A DNA stretch of 43,005 nt from Candidatus Sulfopaludibacter sp. SbA3 (lineage in GTDB: Bacteria; Acidobacteriota; Terriglobia; Bryobacterales; Bryobacteraceae). Both the position numbers and the translations under genes were made by a program. This document shows, piece by piece, positions 24,880 through 33,285 of the stretch (within the stretch, counting starts at the first letter, position 1; every line of letters starts with the position of its first letter). The stretch spans positions 1 through 43,005 of the forward strand of contig CAMDED010000058.1 of NCBI GenBank assembly GCA_945893365.1, in the 5' to 3' direction. The notes under the pieces were generated by a model. That model was not told the origin of the DNA and did not search any database. It saw nothing but the letters and a program-made list of their open reading frames with translations.

Positions 24880-25056
24880 CGGACGTTGAGGGCTCGAAAC
24901 CAAGGCACGTGCAACGCGGCCGTTTCGACGACGAACGCGCTGGGCGCCTACGCGTTCCCCAACTTACTCTCCGGTAACTACGAGCTTACGGTCTCCAGCA
25001 GCGGCGCGAACGTCGCCTTCCGATTGAACATGCGGACCTTGAGCGGGATCCACTGA
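24880..25056 (+). pseudogene. Relic of an Oar-like receptor N-terminal domain
   Basis: The plus-strand stretch reads LRARNQGTCNAAVSTTNALG and AYAFPNLLSGNYELTVSSSG, a good match to the carboxypeptidase-regulatory fold that begins Oar-like receptors, then GANVAFRLNMRTLSGIH and a stop. There is no signal peptide, plug or barrel, and the last part seems to join after an internal deletion. It is a fragment of a lost receptor gene. The rest of 24684-25236 shows no other recognisable coding feature. Confidence 0.65.
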
Positions 25057-25236
25057 ACGCGCTCTCCGTGCTCGCGGCCGCGCCGCACAGCCCGATTGCG
25101 AGCGGCAGGTTCGCGCGACGCACAGGCTTCCGATGGCCGTCGCGCTCTCGCGTACAGCGTATTCGGAAAACCACTCGGAGCGTTTGGCCCTCACCGGTGG
25201 GCGGCGCTGCCTGCTCCCTTCGGCGATAATCGAACC

Positions 25237-26346
25237 ATGTTATCCGTCTTTTCTTCGCCCAGCCGCTACACGCAGGGGCGCAACGCCACCGCTTCGCTCG
25301 CGCAAGAGATGAAGACGCTTGGACTCGAACCGCCCGCGCTCATCGTTGCCGGCAACTCCGCCGCCCGACTGCTCTCGTCCGTCTGGGAACGAAGCTTCTC
25401 CGGCGGGGATTTCGCGTACTCGGCCCATGCGTTCGGCGGCGAATGCTCGTTTGCCGAGATTGAACGCGTCGTCGAATCGGCGCGGCGTTCGCGAGCCCGG
25501 GTGATTGTCGGAGCTGGCGGCGGCAAGGTGCTCGACACGGCGCGGGCGGCCGCGTCGAACCTCGGTCTGCCCGTGGTGAACTGCCCGACGGTGGCATCGA
25601 GCGACGCGCCCTGCAGCGCGCTTTCCGTCGTTTATACCGAAGAAGGCGTTTTTCAGGAATATCGCATTTATGGCAGGAATCCCGACCTCGTGCTGGTCGA
25701 TACGGAAGTGATTGCGCAGAGTCCACCGCGCCTGCTGGTGGCGGGAATGGGTGACGCGCTGGCCACCTGGTTTGAGGCAAAGACCTGCGCCGATGGCCGC
25801 GTGCGCAACATGCGCGGCGGCGCTTCGACACAGAGCGCGCTGGCGCTGGCGGAACTCTGCTATCGCACGCTGCTTGCCGACGGCGTCCAGGCGCGGCGCG
25901 CTCTCGAACTGAAGGTAGTCACGCCCGCGCTCGAGCGATTGGTGGAGGCCAACACGCTACTTTCCGGACTCGGCTTCGAATCGTCGGGGCTCGCCGCCGC
26001 CCATGCCGTGCATAACGGACTTACGGCCGCGGCCGGCACGCACGCCTACTTCCACGGAGAGAAGGTCGCATTCGGCGTGCTCGTGCAACTGGTTCTCGAA
26101 GGACAGCCGCGCGAGCGGTGGCGCGAGGCGCTCGGCTTCGCCGCCTCCGTGGGACTCCCCATTACGCTTGAGCAAATCGGATTGCGGGATCTATCGCCCG
26201 AGGCGCTTGAGCAAGTCGCGGTCCGCGCCACGGCGCCGGGAGAAACAATTCACAATGAGCCCTTCGAGGTAACGCCCCGAATGGTGGCCGACGCGATTCT
26301 TGCCGCGGACGCCGAGGGCCGGGCGTATTCAAGCCCGCCCTATTGA
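25237..26346 (+). CDS. gldA: Glycerol dehydrogenase (iron-containing alcohol dehydrogenase family)
   Basis: A 369-residue protein, almost exactly the length of GldA. The dinucleotide-binding segment VGAGGGKVLDTA is at about 91-102, and PTVASSDAPCSALSVVY is typical of the glycerol dehydrogenase branch. The metal ligands are in place: D173 (MGDALATWFE), H256 (AAHAVHNGL) and H273 (YFHGEKVAFG). It oxidises glycerol to dihydroxyacetone with NAD; some close relatives prefer other small polyols. The ATG at 25237 gives the family N-terminus; GATAAT just upstream may be a -10. The 3' end sits in a tandem repeat. Confidence 0.88.
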   Translation: MLSVFSSPSRYTQGRNATASLAQEMKTLGLEPPALIVAGNSAARLLSSVWERSFSGGDFAYSAHAFGGECSFAEIERVVESARRSRARVIVGAGGGKVLDTARAAASNLGLPVVNCPTVASSDAPCSALSVVYTEEGVFQEYRIYGRNPDLVLVDTEVIAQSPPRLLVAGMGDALATWFEAKTCADGRVRNMRGGASTQSALALAELCYRTLLADGVQARRALELKVVTPALERLVEANTLLSGLGFESSGLAAAHAVHNGLTAAAGTHAYFHGEKVAFGVLVQLVLEGQPRERWREALGFAASVGLPITLEQIGLRDLSPEALEQVAVRATAPGETIHNEPFEVTPRMVADAILAADAEGRAYSSPPY

Positions 26347-26365
26347 AGCCCGCCCTATTCAAGCC
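26326..26365. repeat. 15-bp tandem repeat spanning two convergent stop codons
   Basis: TATTCAAGCCCGCCC (26326-26340), TATTGAAGCCCGCCC (26341-26355) and a partial TATTCAAGCC (26356-26365). A C-to-G change in the second unit creates the TGA that stops the glycerol dehydrogenase, and the convergent dioxygenase stops with TAG at 26357-26355 at the unit junction. The repeat may have extended one or both proteins by a few residues. Confidence 0.85.
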
Positions 26366-27329
26366 AAAGCCGGATCAAATGACGGCGGCGATCGGGCTCG
26401 GGATGGTCTTCGAACTCCGTCCGGCTATGAAGGATGAAGACGTTGTTGACGAATTGCATATCGCCCGGCTCCATGTCGAAGGTCACCGGAAGCTCGGGCC
26501 GCGTCATCACGGCGTCTATGAAGTCGAGTGGTTCTATGTCGGCGGCGGTCAACGGTGCGCCTACCAGTTCGTGACCCTTCGGAATATAGAAGCGCAGATA
26601 GCGGATCGCGACGCCGTTCCGGTACGTGAACACCGGCGCCAGCAGAGTCGGCGCTTCGCCCTCAGGCAGCTCGGCCCGGCGGTCGAAGTGATAGGGCGCG
26701 TAGAGGCGGTCGAGGAGATTGGGCCGTTCGTCGAGCACGACGTTATGCAGCGTCGATCCGCTGATGATTGCGGATTCGCCTCCTCGCTTCGCCGTGTGCA
26801 GTGCGAGCAACCCAACGATCTCGGGAAAGAAGCCCGCCATGACAGGCGCGGAGTCCGTATGGTAGTTCAGTCCAAGCGAAGTCTTCGAGGTGCGCGCGCC
26901 GAGAGATCCGTATTCGCGTTCCAGGTTCACACCCTCATTCCGCACCGAGTACAGAACGTCGCCCTTCACGTTCTGCGGAACCGCTTTGCCGAGTAGCGCG
27001 CCGATGCCCCAATAGACGATGCACGCCTGTTCATCGCTGTAGCGTTCGCGGGGCAGGCCTTTCAACAGGACAAAGCCGCGCCCGGAGCGGACTTCCCGCC
27101 TGAGGGCCGCGGCATCGGCGAGAAACGACGGCACGTCGAAGTCCGATCCGGTCAGATCCGCGATCGGCTTTCGCTCGCGTTCGATCCGCCTCAGCGAACG
27201 GTCGAATTCCTCAATAACGTCCGGAGGGAGCCTGTAGCTCCATTGCGATGGGCTGCTGAAGTCCGCTCCCTTCCATGCCGTGGGGCCTTCGATCCCGGAC
27301 CGATGGACAGGCGTCGGTTGAATCCGCAT
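26355..27329 (-). CDS. TauD/TfdA-like Fe(II)/2-oxoglutarate dioxygenase
   Basis: A 324-residue protein. The iron-binding facial triad is visible as H157-x-D159 (LNYHTDSAP) and a distal H301 (IFILHSRTEF region), with the 2-oxoglutarate-binding arginine in the C-terminal RHLIRLWLE. The surrounding sequence (GRGFVLLKGLP, VRNEGVNLEREYGS, PGDMQFVNN) is typical of the TauD/clavaminate-synthase superfamily. It would couple oxidation of an organic substrate to decarboxylation of 2-oxoglutarate. The natural substrate cannot be deduced, and no sulphonate or other pathway genes are adjacent. It is convergent with the glycerol dehydrogenase gene (11 bases apart at the stops' repeat). Confidence 0.88.
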   Translation of the reverse strand: MRIQPTPVHRSGIEGPTAWKGADFSSPSQWSYRLPPDVIEEFDRSLRRIERERKPIADLTGSDFDVPSFLADAAALRREVRSGRGFVLLKGLPRERYSDEQACIVYWGIGALLGKAVPQNVKGDVLYSVRNEGVNLEREYGSLGARTSKTSLGLNYHTDSAPVMAGFFPEIVGLLALHTAKRGGESAIISGSTLHNVVLDERPNLLDRLYAPYHFDRRAELPEGEAPTLLAPVFTYRNGVAIRYLRFYIPKGHELVGAPLTAADIEPLDFIDAVMTRPELPVTFDMEPGDMQFVNNVFILHSRTEFEDHPEPDRRRHLIRLWLE

Positions 27330-27640
27330 CCTTACCAGTCTGCCACGCTTCGCTCATGACTCGTTTTCCAGCCCGGACGGATGAGCCGTGCGATGCCGCC
27401 TTTCGCCGGCGCGGGCACGTCGGCGATCGTTGAGCCGGGCCTCATTGAGGCAACGCGCGGAGTCGGCGAGACGTCAATCCGGACAGGCGCGCAAACGCGT
27501 TGGAACACCGGCCGGAGGTCCGGCGAACAAGCCGGCTCGCGGCAACGGCCCCGGTAGAGCAAGGCACGCCGCAAATCGGCGGTATACTATTATTAACAAT
27601 GTCTTCCCGCCAGCGGGTGGACGATTGAGAGTCAGCGAAC
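27330..27640. other. Intergenic region between dioxygenase and TPR gene
   Basis: The ends of two divergent genes face outward here. A -10-like TATACT is at 27583-27588, about 53 bases before the rightward start, with no good -35. A leftward open frame (27574-27332) ends two bases before the dioxygenase start, but it has no ribosome binding site and no family resemblance; I do not call it a gene. Confidence 0.4.
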
Positions 27641-29689
27641 ATGATGCGACGAGCCAGAGGATTGATCATATTTCTTGCCGTGTGCCTCGCTCCGGCATGG
27701 TCTCAGAAGCCGCCGGCGGCCGCTCCACAGGCCACCGATAAAGCGAATGCTTACTACAACTTCGCCATGGGACACCTGTACTCCGAACTGGCGGCGGCCT
27801 ACGGCAACCGGGGGGAGTACTTCGGGCGGGCCATCGACTATTACAAGGAGGCGATGAGGCTCGATCCCGCGGCCGGCTTCCTTGTCGAGGAGCTCACCGA
27901 TCTATATGTTCAGGCCGGGCGGCTCAGGGACGCTGTGACGGAAGCGGAAGACATCCTGAAGAAACAGCCGGAAAATCTGGATGCGCGGCGGATCCTCGGC
28001 AGGATCTACATGCGTCTGATCGGCGATGCACAACAGGGCAAGATCAACGAAGAGATCCTGAAACAGGCGATCGAACAGTTCCGGAAGATTACCGAGAAGG
28101 AGCCGAAGGATGCGGAAAGCTGGCAGATCCTTGGACGTCTGTATCGCGTGGCCCGGAACTCGGTGGATTCCGAGAAAGCTTATAAGAAGGTCCTTGAAAC
28201 CGACCCGAACAACGAAGACGCCTTGACGGGTCTGGCAATGGTGTACGCGGACGTGGGCGACACGGCGAAGACCATCGAGATGCTCAAACGCGTCACGGAC
28301 AAGAATCCGAGCGCGCGCACGCTTACGGCGCTTGCCGGAGCCTACGAGCAGATGCGCGACTACGCCAATGCGGTGGAAATTCTGCGGCGCGCCGTCGAGC
28401 TGAATCCGGGTAACGATCAGATGAAGCGGGCGCTCGCGCAAAATCTCCTGCTCTCCGAACGGCTGGACGAGGCGCTGAAGCTCTATCAGGAAATCGCGGC
28501 GGATGACGGGAAAGACGGCCAGATTCAATTGCGGCTGGCGGAGATTTACCGGGCGAAGCGCGAGTTCGCGAAGGCCCACGAGGCGCTCGCCAAGGCCAAG
28601 GAACTCGACAACAACAGCCTCGAGACGCGATTCGACGAAGTGAGCCTGCTCGAAGCCGAGGGGAAGAACGACGAAGCCGTGAAGGCTTTGCAGACCATGG
28701 TCGATGAGACCGCCAAGAAGAGCTACTCGGGCTCCGAGAAAGGCACCCGGGTCATGCTGCTTGAACGGCTCGGCTATCTGCAGCGAAACGGCGGACGATT
28801 CGACGATGCCGTAGCCTCGTTCCGGAAGATCGCGGAAGTGGATCCGCAGACCGCTTCGCGCGTGGCCGTGCATATTGTGGACACCTACCGGCAGGCGAAA
28901 AATCTCACGAAGGCGCGTGAGGAGGCGGAACGCGCGAAAGCGCAGTTCCCCAAGGACCGCATGGTGACTTTGGTTCACGCATCGCTGCTGGCCGACATGG
29001 GAAAGGCTCCCGAAGCCGCGAAGGAAATTCGTGCGCTGCTGACCGGCGAGAAAGACCGCGAGACGCACATCGCCCTGGCGCAGATCTGGGAGAAAGGTAA
29101 GAACTACGCGGAGATGGAGAAGTCTCTCGGCGCGGCGGAGAAACTGTCCACGAATCCCTCCGAGAGGGAAGGCATCTATTTCATGCGCGGCGCGATGTTT
29201 GAAAAGATGAAGCGGTTTGACGACGCCGAAGCGGAATTTCGCAAGGTTCTGGCGGTTAGTCCGGACAGTCCGGGGGCGTTGAACTACCTTGGTTATATGC
29301 TGGCGGACCGCAATGTGCGCCTGGATGAAGCGCGCAAGATGATTTCGCGGGCAGTCGAGCTCGATCCGAACAACGGCGCTTATCTGGACAGCCTGGGCTG
29401 GGTCTACTACCGTCTGAATATGCTGCCGGAAGCGGAAACGCAGCTAGTCCGGTCGCTCGAACGGGTGGGCAAAGATCCCACCGTGTACGACCATCTGGGC
29501 GACGTCTACTTCAAACAAGGCAAGATTAAGGAGGCGATTGCGCAGTGGCAGATCTCGCTCAAGGAGTGGGAATCGAGCCCGCAGTCGGAGCTTGACACGG
29601 CGGAAGTCGCGAAGGTGACGAAGAAGCTCGAAGGGGCGCGAATCCGCGTGGCGAGGGAAACTCCCGCGGGAACGGAGAAACCGAGGTAA
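27641..29689 (+). CDS. Exported TPR-repeat protein
   Basis: A 682-residue protein. The signal peptide (RGLIIFLAVCLAPAWSQ) is followed by many tetratricopeptide units, at least ten by eye between about residues 30 and 660. Examples are RAIDYYKEAMRLDPAAG, DAVTEAEDILKKQPENLDAR, KAYKKVLETDPNNEDALTGL, NAVEILRRAVELNPGNDQ and ARKMISRAVELDPNNGAYLD. The C-terminal units (YLDSLGWVYYRLNMLPEAE) resemble those of secreted/periplasmic acidobacterial scaffold proteins. TPR arrays bind protein partners; there is no enzymatic domain. It is followed 15 bp later by hrcA, so it may be read through into the heat-shock genes. Confidence 0.88.
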   Translation: MMRRARGLIIFLAVCLAPAWSQKPPAAAPQATDKANAYYNFAMGHLYSELAAAYGNRGEYFGRAIDYYKEAMRLDPAAGFLVEELTDLYVQAGRLRDAVTEAEDILKKQPENLDARRILGRIYMRLIGDAQQGKINEEILKQAIEQFRKITEKEPKDAESWQILGRLYRVARNSVDSEKAYKKVLETDPNNEDALTGLAMVYADVGDTAKTIEMLKRVTDKNPSARTLTALAGAYEQMRDYANAVEILRRAVELNPGNDQMKRALAQNLLLSERLDEALKLYQEIAADDGKDGQIQLRLAEIYRAKREFAKAHEALAKAKELDNNSLETRFDEVSLLEAEGKNDEAVKALQTMVDETAKKSYSGSEKGTRVMLLERLGYLQRNGGRFDDAVASFRKIAEVDPQTASRVAVHIVDTYRQAKNLTKAREEAERAKAQFPKDRMVTLVHASLLADMGKAPEAAKEIRALLTGEKDRETHIALAQIWEKGKNYAEMEKSLGAAEKLSTNPSEREGIYFMRGAMFEKMKRFDDAEAEFRKVLAVSPDSPGALNYLGYMLADRNVRLDEARKMISRAVELDPNNGAYLDSLGWVYYRLNMLPEAETQLVRSLERVGKDPTVYDHLGDVYFKQGKIKEAIAQWQISLKEWESSPQSELDTAEVAKVTKKLEGARIRVARETPAGTEKPR

Positions 29690-29704
29690 CATAACAGGAC
29701 CGCT

Positions 29705-30724
29705 ATGACACCGCGAGCACTGGAAGTCCTGAACGCAATCGTCAAGACCTATATCGACACCGGGGAGCCGGTGGCGTCACGCACGATTTCGAAGAGGCGC
29801 GCGGAACCCTTAAGTCCGGCTTCGATCCGGAATGTGATGGCCGACCTTGCGGAGGCCGGCTACATCGCGCAGCCGCACACCTCGGCCGGGAGGGTGCCCA
29901 CGGATAAGGCCTTCCGGCTCTATGCCGGGTCGCTGCATGCCGGGAAAATGAACGCTGTCACTTCCGAGCGCTTGCGTGCGGAGCTCAGCGACGCGGATAC
30001 GGTGGAGGAGCGCGTCGAGCGGTCGTCGCATCTATTGACGGAGATGACGCAGAACGTCGGTATCGCCGCCGCGATGCACACGGCCGGCCAGGCATTGGAC
30101 CACATCGAACTTCTTGCCCTGACCGAACGGCGCGTGCTCATGATTCTGGTGACGCGCGACAAGCGGGTGCGAAACCGCGTGGTGACGATTGGGGAACCCG
30201 TTTCGCAATCCGAACTCGACTCGATCCGGAATTACGTGAACTCCCATTTCAGCGGACGGCTTCTGCACGAGGCCCGTGTCGAGCTTCTCCGGCTGATCGA
30301 GCAGGAGCGGACGATGTACGACGCGATGCTGCGCCGGCTGACGCTGCTGTGCGCGAAGGGCTTGCTCGAATCGGATGCGTCCCCCGAAATTCACATGGAA
30401 GGGGCGTCGAATCTCGTCGGCATCGACCTGCATCTAACCAAGGAGAAGCTTCGCGACTTGCTGCGGGCGCTTGAGGAAAAGAACCGGCTGAAGGAACTCC
30501 TGGATCGATTCCTTGAGGCTCCGGACGGAGAAGTTGCGGTACACATCGGTCTCTCCGAAGCGCATCCTTCCATGAAAGGACTGTCGCTGATCGGCGTCTC
30601 GCTCGCCTCGCCCGGCGGGCTGTCGACGAAGATCGCGGTGCTTGGCCCGATGAGAATGAATTACGAGCACGTGATGTCCGCGGTCCTGGGAATGGCGCGT
30701 GCGTTTGAGAGTTTGCCGATCTAG
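29705..30724 (+). CDS. hrcA: HrcA heat-inducible transcription repressor
   Basis: A 339-residue protein, the family's usual length. The N-terminal winged helix has TPRALEVLNAIVKTYIDTGE, PVASRTISKR and SPASIRNVMADLAEAGYI. The GAF-like and dimerisation parts follow (QALDHIELLALTERRVLMIL, RNRVVTIGEPVSQSELD, GLSLIGVSLASPGG). HrcA normally binds the CIRCE inverted repeat and represses chaperone genes, helped by GroEL. I found no CIRCE sequence (TTAGCACTC-N9-GAGTGCTAA) in this window, so its sites would be elsewhere. It heads the chaperone set with grpE and dnaJ. Confidence 0.95.
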   Translation: MTPRALEVLNAIVKTYIDTGEPVASRTISKRRAEPLSPASIRNVMADLAEAGYIAQPHTSAGRVPTDKAFRLYAGSLHAGKMNAVTSERLRAELSDADTVEERVERSSHLLTEMTQNVGIAAAMHTAGQALDHIELLALTERRVLMILVTRDKRVRNRVVTIGEPVSQSELDSIRNYVNSHFSGRLLHEARVELLRLIEQERTMYDAMLRRLTLLCAKGLLESDASPEIHMEGASNLVGIDLHLTKEKLRDLLRALEEKNRLKELLDRFLEAPDGEVAVHIGLSEAHPSMKGLSLIGVSLASPGGLSTKIAVLGPMRMNYEHVMSAVLGMARAFESLPI

Positions 30725-30784
30725 ACATTGGCGCCACGGCATGCCGGCGGCCCGCCGCGAAGCCAGGCCGGTTAAACAAAACCT

Positions 30785-31366
30785 ATGGATACTGAACAGA
30801 CTTCCGAGGCGGATGTTCCTCGGACCGAAATCGCCGATTCCAAAGACGCCCCTTTAGCCAATGCCGGCTCTGAAGCCGGAGCTTCGGCGTCCGCGCCCAC
30901 GGCGCTGGATGCGTTGTTCGCGGAGCGCGACTCGCTTCTGGCGGTAAAGGCCGATCTGCAGGACCGCTTGCTCCGGCGGCAGGCCGAATTTGAAAACTTC
31001 CGGCGGCGCACCGAACAGGACCGTCTCCGGTTTTTCGAGTTCGCCGGAATGGAGATCGCGCGCGAGTTGTTGCCGGTAGTTGACGATTTCGATCGCGCGT
31101 TGAAGATGGAATGCGCGGATAAGGAATACGTCAAGGGTGTCGAGCTGATTCATCAGCGCCTGCAGGACGCGCTGAAGAGGGCCGGTTTGGAAACGATCGA
31201 GACGGCAGGCAAGGCGTTCGACCCCCATTTGCACCAGGCGGTCGAGCGCGTTGAAACGGACGAAGTGGAAGATCACACGATCCTCGGCGAATACCAGCGA
31301 GGCTATAACTTCAAGGGCAAGCTGCTGCGGCCGTCCATGGTTAAGGTGGCGGTGAAGCCCTCCTAG
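30785..31366 (+). CDS. grpE: GrpE nucleotide exchange factor
   Basis: A 193-residue protein. An acidic, low-complexity N-terminus precedes the long coiled-coil helix (VKADLQDRLLRRQAEFENFRRR) and the four-helix bundle/beta-wing core (ELLPVVDDFDRALKM, LKRAGLETIE, FDPHLHQAVERVE, GYNFKGKLLRPSMVKVA). GrpE releases ADP from DnaK. It starts 61 bp after hrcA, and its stop TAG overlaps the ribosome binding site of dnaJ. Confidence 0.97.
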   Translation: MDTEQTSEADVPRTEIADSKDAPLANAGSEAGASASAPTALDALFAERDSLLAVKADLQDRLLRRQAEFENFRRRTEQDRLRFFEFAGMEIARELLPVVDDFDRALKMECADKEYVKGVELIHQRLQDALKRAGLETIETAGKAFDPHLHQAVERVETDEVEDHTILGEYQRGYNFKGKLLRPSMVKVAVKPS

Positions 31367-31375
31367 GGCTCCGAA

Positions 31376-32509
31376 GTGAATCCTGTGCCGAAACGAGACT
31401 ATTACGAGGTGCTGGGCGTGGGACGCGACGCCGGCGAGCCGGAGTTGAAGAGCGCGTACCGAAAGGCGGCCTTGCAGCATCATCCGGACCGGAACCCGGA
31501 CAATCGCGAGGCGGAGGAGAAGTTCAAAGAGGCCGCGGAAGCCTACAGCGTCCTGAGCGACGCGCAGAAGCGCGCGGCGTACGACCGCTTCGGTCATCAG
31601 GCCGTCGGTGGCGCGGCCGGCCCGCAGGGATTCGACCCGAACCAGTTCACCGATTTCGGCGACATTCTGGGTGATTTTTTCGGATTGGGCGATCTGCTCG
31701 GCGGGTCCGCCGGAGGCCGCCGCCGCAGCCGCGCTCAGCGGGGCGAAGACGTCCGGTACGATCTGGAAATCAGCTTCGAAGACGCCATGTTCGGCAAGTC
31801 CGTCGAGATACAGGTGCCCAACCTGAAGGCGTGCGACCGCTGTCATGGCAAGGGAGCGGAGCCGGGCACGGGGAGTTCGGCATGCGCAACCTGTCATGGT
31901 AAGGGCGAAGTGGTGTTCCAGCAGAGCTTTCTGTCCATCCGGCGGACTTGCGGCAATTGCGGAGGCTCCGGGCAGGTGATCAAAACGCCGTGCACGGAGT
32001 GCCGCGGCCAGGGAGTGAAGCAGGTTCAGCGCAAGTTGCAGGTGAATATTCCGGCGGGCGTCGACAACGGCACTCGCATGCGGCTTTCGCAGGAGGGGCG
32101 GCCGGGCGCGAATGGCGGGCCTCCCGGAGACCTGTACGTGGTGCTGACGGTCAATGACCACCCCTTCTTCGAGCGGCAGGAGAACAATCTCCACTGTTCG
32201 ATCCCGGTCAATTTTGCGCAGGCGGCGCTTGGCTCCGAGATTCAGGTACCGACGCTCGACGGATCGTACACGCTCAAGATTCCGGAAGGCACACAGAACG
32301 GCGCGCAGTTTCGCGTCAAGGGCAGAGGCGTTCATCATGTGAACTCGCATGCGCGCGGCGATTTGTTCGTCCACGTACAAGTGAAGACGCCGGTCCGGCT
32401 CACGAAGGACCAGCGCAAGCTGCTCGAACAACTCCGTGAGACGTTGCCCGTTGAGAACGACCCGTCCGAAAAAGGATTGTTCGACAAGGTGAAGGACTAC
32501 TTCCTGTGA
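31376..32509 (+). CDS. dnaJ: DnaJ chaperone (Hsp40), GTG start
   Basis: A 377-residue protein with a J-domain (residues about 7-72) holding the essential HPD motif (HHPDRN), a Gly/Phe-rich linker ([21 protein letters not shown]) and four CxxCxGxG zinc-finger repeats between about 150 and 220 ([32 protein letters not shown]). The C-terminal substrate-binding and dimerisation domains follow. It stimulates the DnaK ATPase. The start is GTG at 31376, with AGGG just upstream inside the end of grpE; a second GTG at 31385 is possible. It ends in GTGA shared with the next gene's start. Partner dnaK is not in the window. Confidence 0.97.
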   Translation: MNPVPKRDYYEVLGVGRDAGEPELKSAYRKAALQHHPDRNPDNREAEEKFKEAAEAYSVLSDAQKRAAYDRFGHQAVGGAAGPQGFDPNQFTDFGDILGDFFGLGDLLGGSAGGRRRSRAQRGEDVRYDLEISFEDAMFGKSVEIQVPNLKACDRCHGKGAEPGTGSSACATCHGKGEVVFQQSFLSIRRTCGNCGGSGQVIKTPCTECRGQGVKQVQRKLQVNIPAGVDNGTRMRLSQEGRPGANGGPPGDLYVVLTVNDHPFFERQENNLHCSIPVNFAQAALGSEIQVPTLDGSYTLKIPEGTQNGAQFRVKGRGVHHVNSHARGDLFVHVQVKTPVRLTKDQRKLLEQLRETLPVENDPSEKGLFDKVKDYFL

Positions 32510-33036
32510 ACCTCTACGATCTGGATCCAGGCCCCGAATCTCCGGAGATCGTCCGGATGATCGTGGAGATCCCGAAGAACGGCGGCAACAAATACGAGTA
32601 CGACGGCGAATTGGGTGTTTTCCGGCTCGATCGCGCGCTCTATTCTCCGATGCATTATCCGGGCGACTACGGATTCATTCCAGGTACGCTCGCCGACGAC
32701 GGCGATCCGTTGGACGTGCTGGCCCTCGTGCAGGAACCGAGCTTTCCGGGTTGCCTCATCGAAGTTCGGGCGGTGGGCGTCTTGCATATGATGGACAATT
32801 CGGAAGACGACCAGAAGGTCCTGGCCGTGCCGAACCGGAATCCGCGCTACGAATCGATTCATACCATCGACCAGGTGTTTGCGCACGTGCGGCGCGAAAT
32901 CGAGCACTTTTTCACGATCTACAAAGAGCTTGAGGGGCGCAAGACGCAAATGCAAGGCTGGCAGGGACCCAAGGAAGCGCGCCGGATGATTCAGGACTGC
33001 CGGAATAAGTATCTGGAGAAGAAGAAGACCGCCTAA
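32506..33036 (+). CDS. ppa: Inorganic pyrophosphatase (family I)
   Basis: A 176-residue soluble pyrophosphatase. The signature DDGDPLDVL lies at about residues 64-72, and the flanking blocks [32 protein letters not shown] and [12 protein letters not shown] hold the remaining metal and phosphate ligands. It hydrolyses pyrophosphate to drive biosynthesis. The GTG start at 32506 overlaps the dnaJ stop (GTGA), so it is translationally coupled to the chaperone operon. Confidence 0.96.
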   Translation: MNLYDLDPGPESPEIVRMIVEIPKNGGNKYEYDGELGVFRLDRALYSPMHYPGDYGFIPGTLADDGDPLDVLALVQEPSFPGCLIEVRAVGVLHMMDNSEDDQKVLAVPNRNPRYESIHTIDQVFAHVRREIEHFFTIYKELEGRKTQMQGWQGPKEARRMIQDCRNKYLEKKKTA

Positions 33037-33285
33037 GAAGCGCGCGCCAGGAGCGGAATCGCGGACTCCGCGCTGGATACTCGTCGTAAGGCGACGCGAA
33101 ACCGGCCCGGCGACCGGCGCGGCGACCGGGGATTCGTTTTCTGCCGGAAAGGGGTCGACAATCGCCGTATTGGCGTAACGTCATTCCGCGCGGGGACAGA
33201 AACCGACCCGTCCGCGCCAGGAAAAAATACGACGGTTCACGGAAAGTCATCTATCAGTCTGCTACCGTTCGGGCAATTTCGCGGG

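Noticed and set aside
27332-27574. Leftward 80-codon frame upstream of the dioxygenase
   Set aside because: No ribosome binding site, no recognisable domain and an unusual arginine/proline-rich composition; probably a GC-driven open frame.
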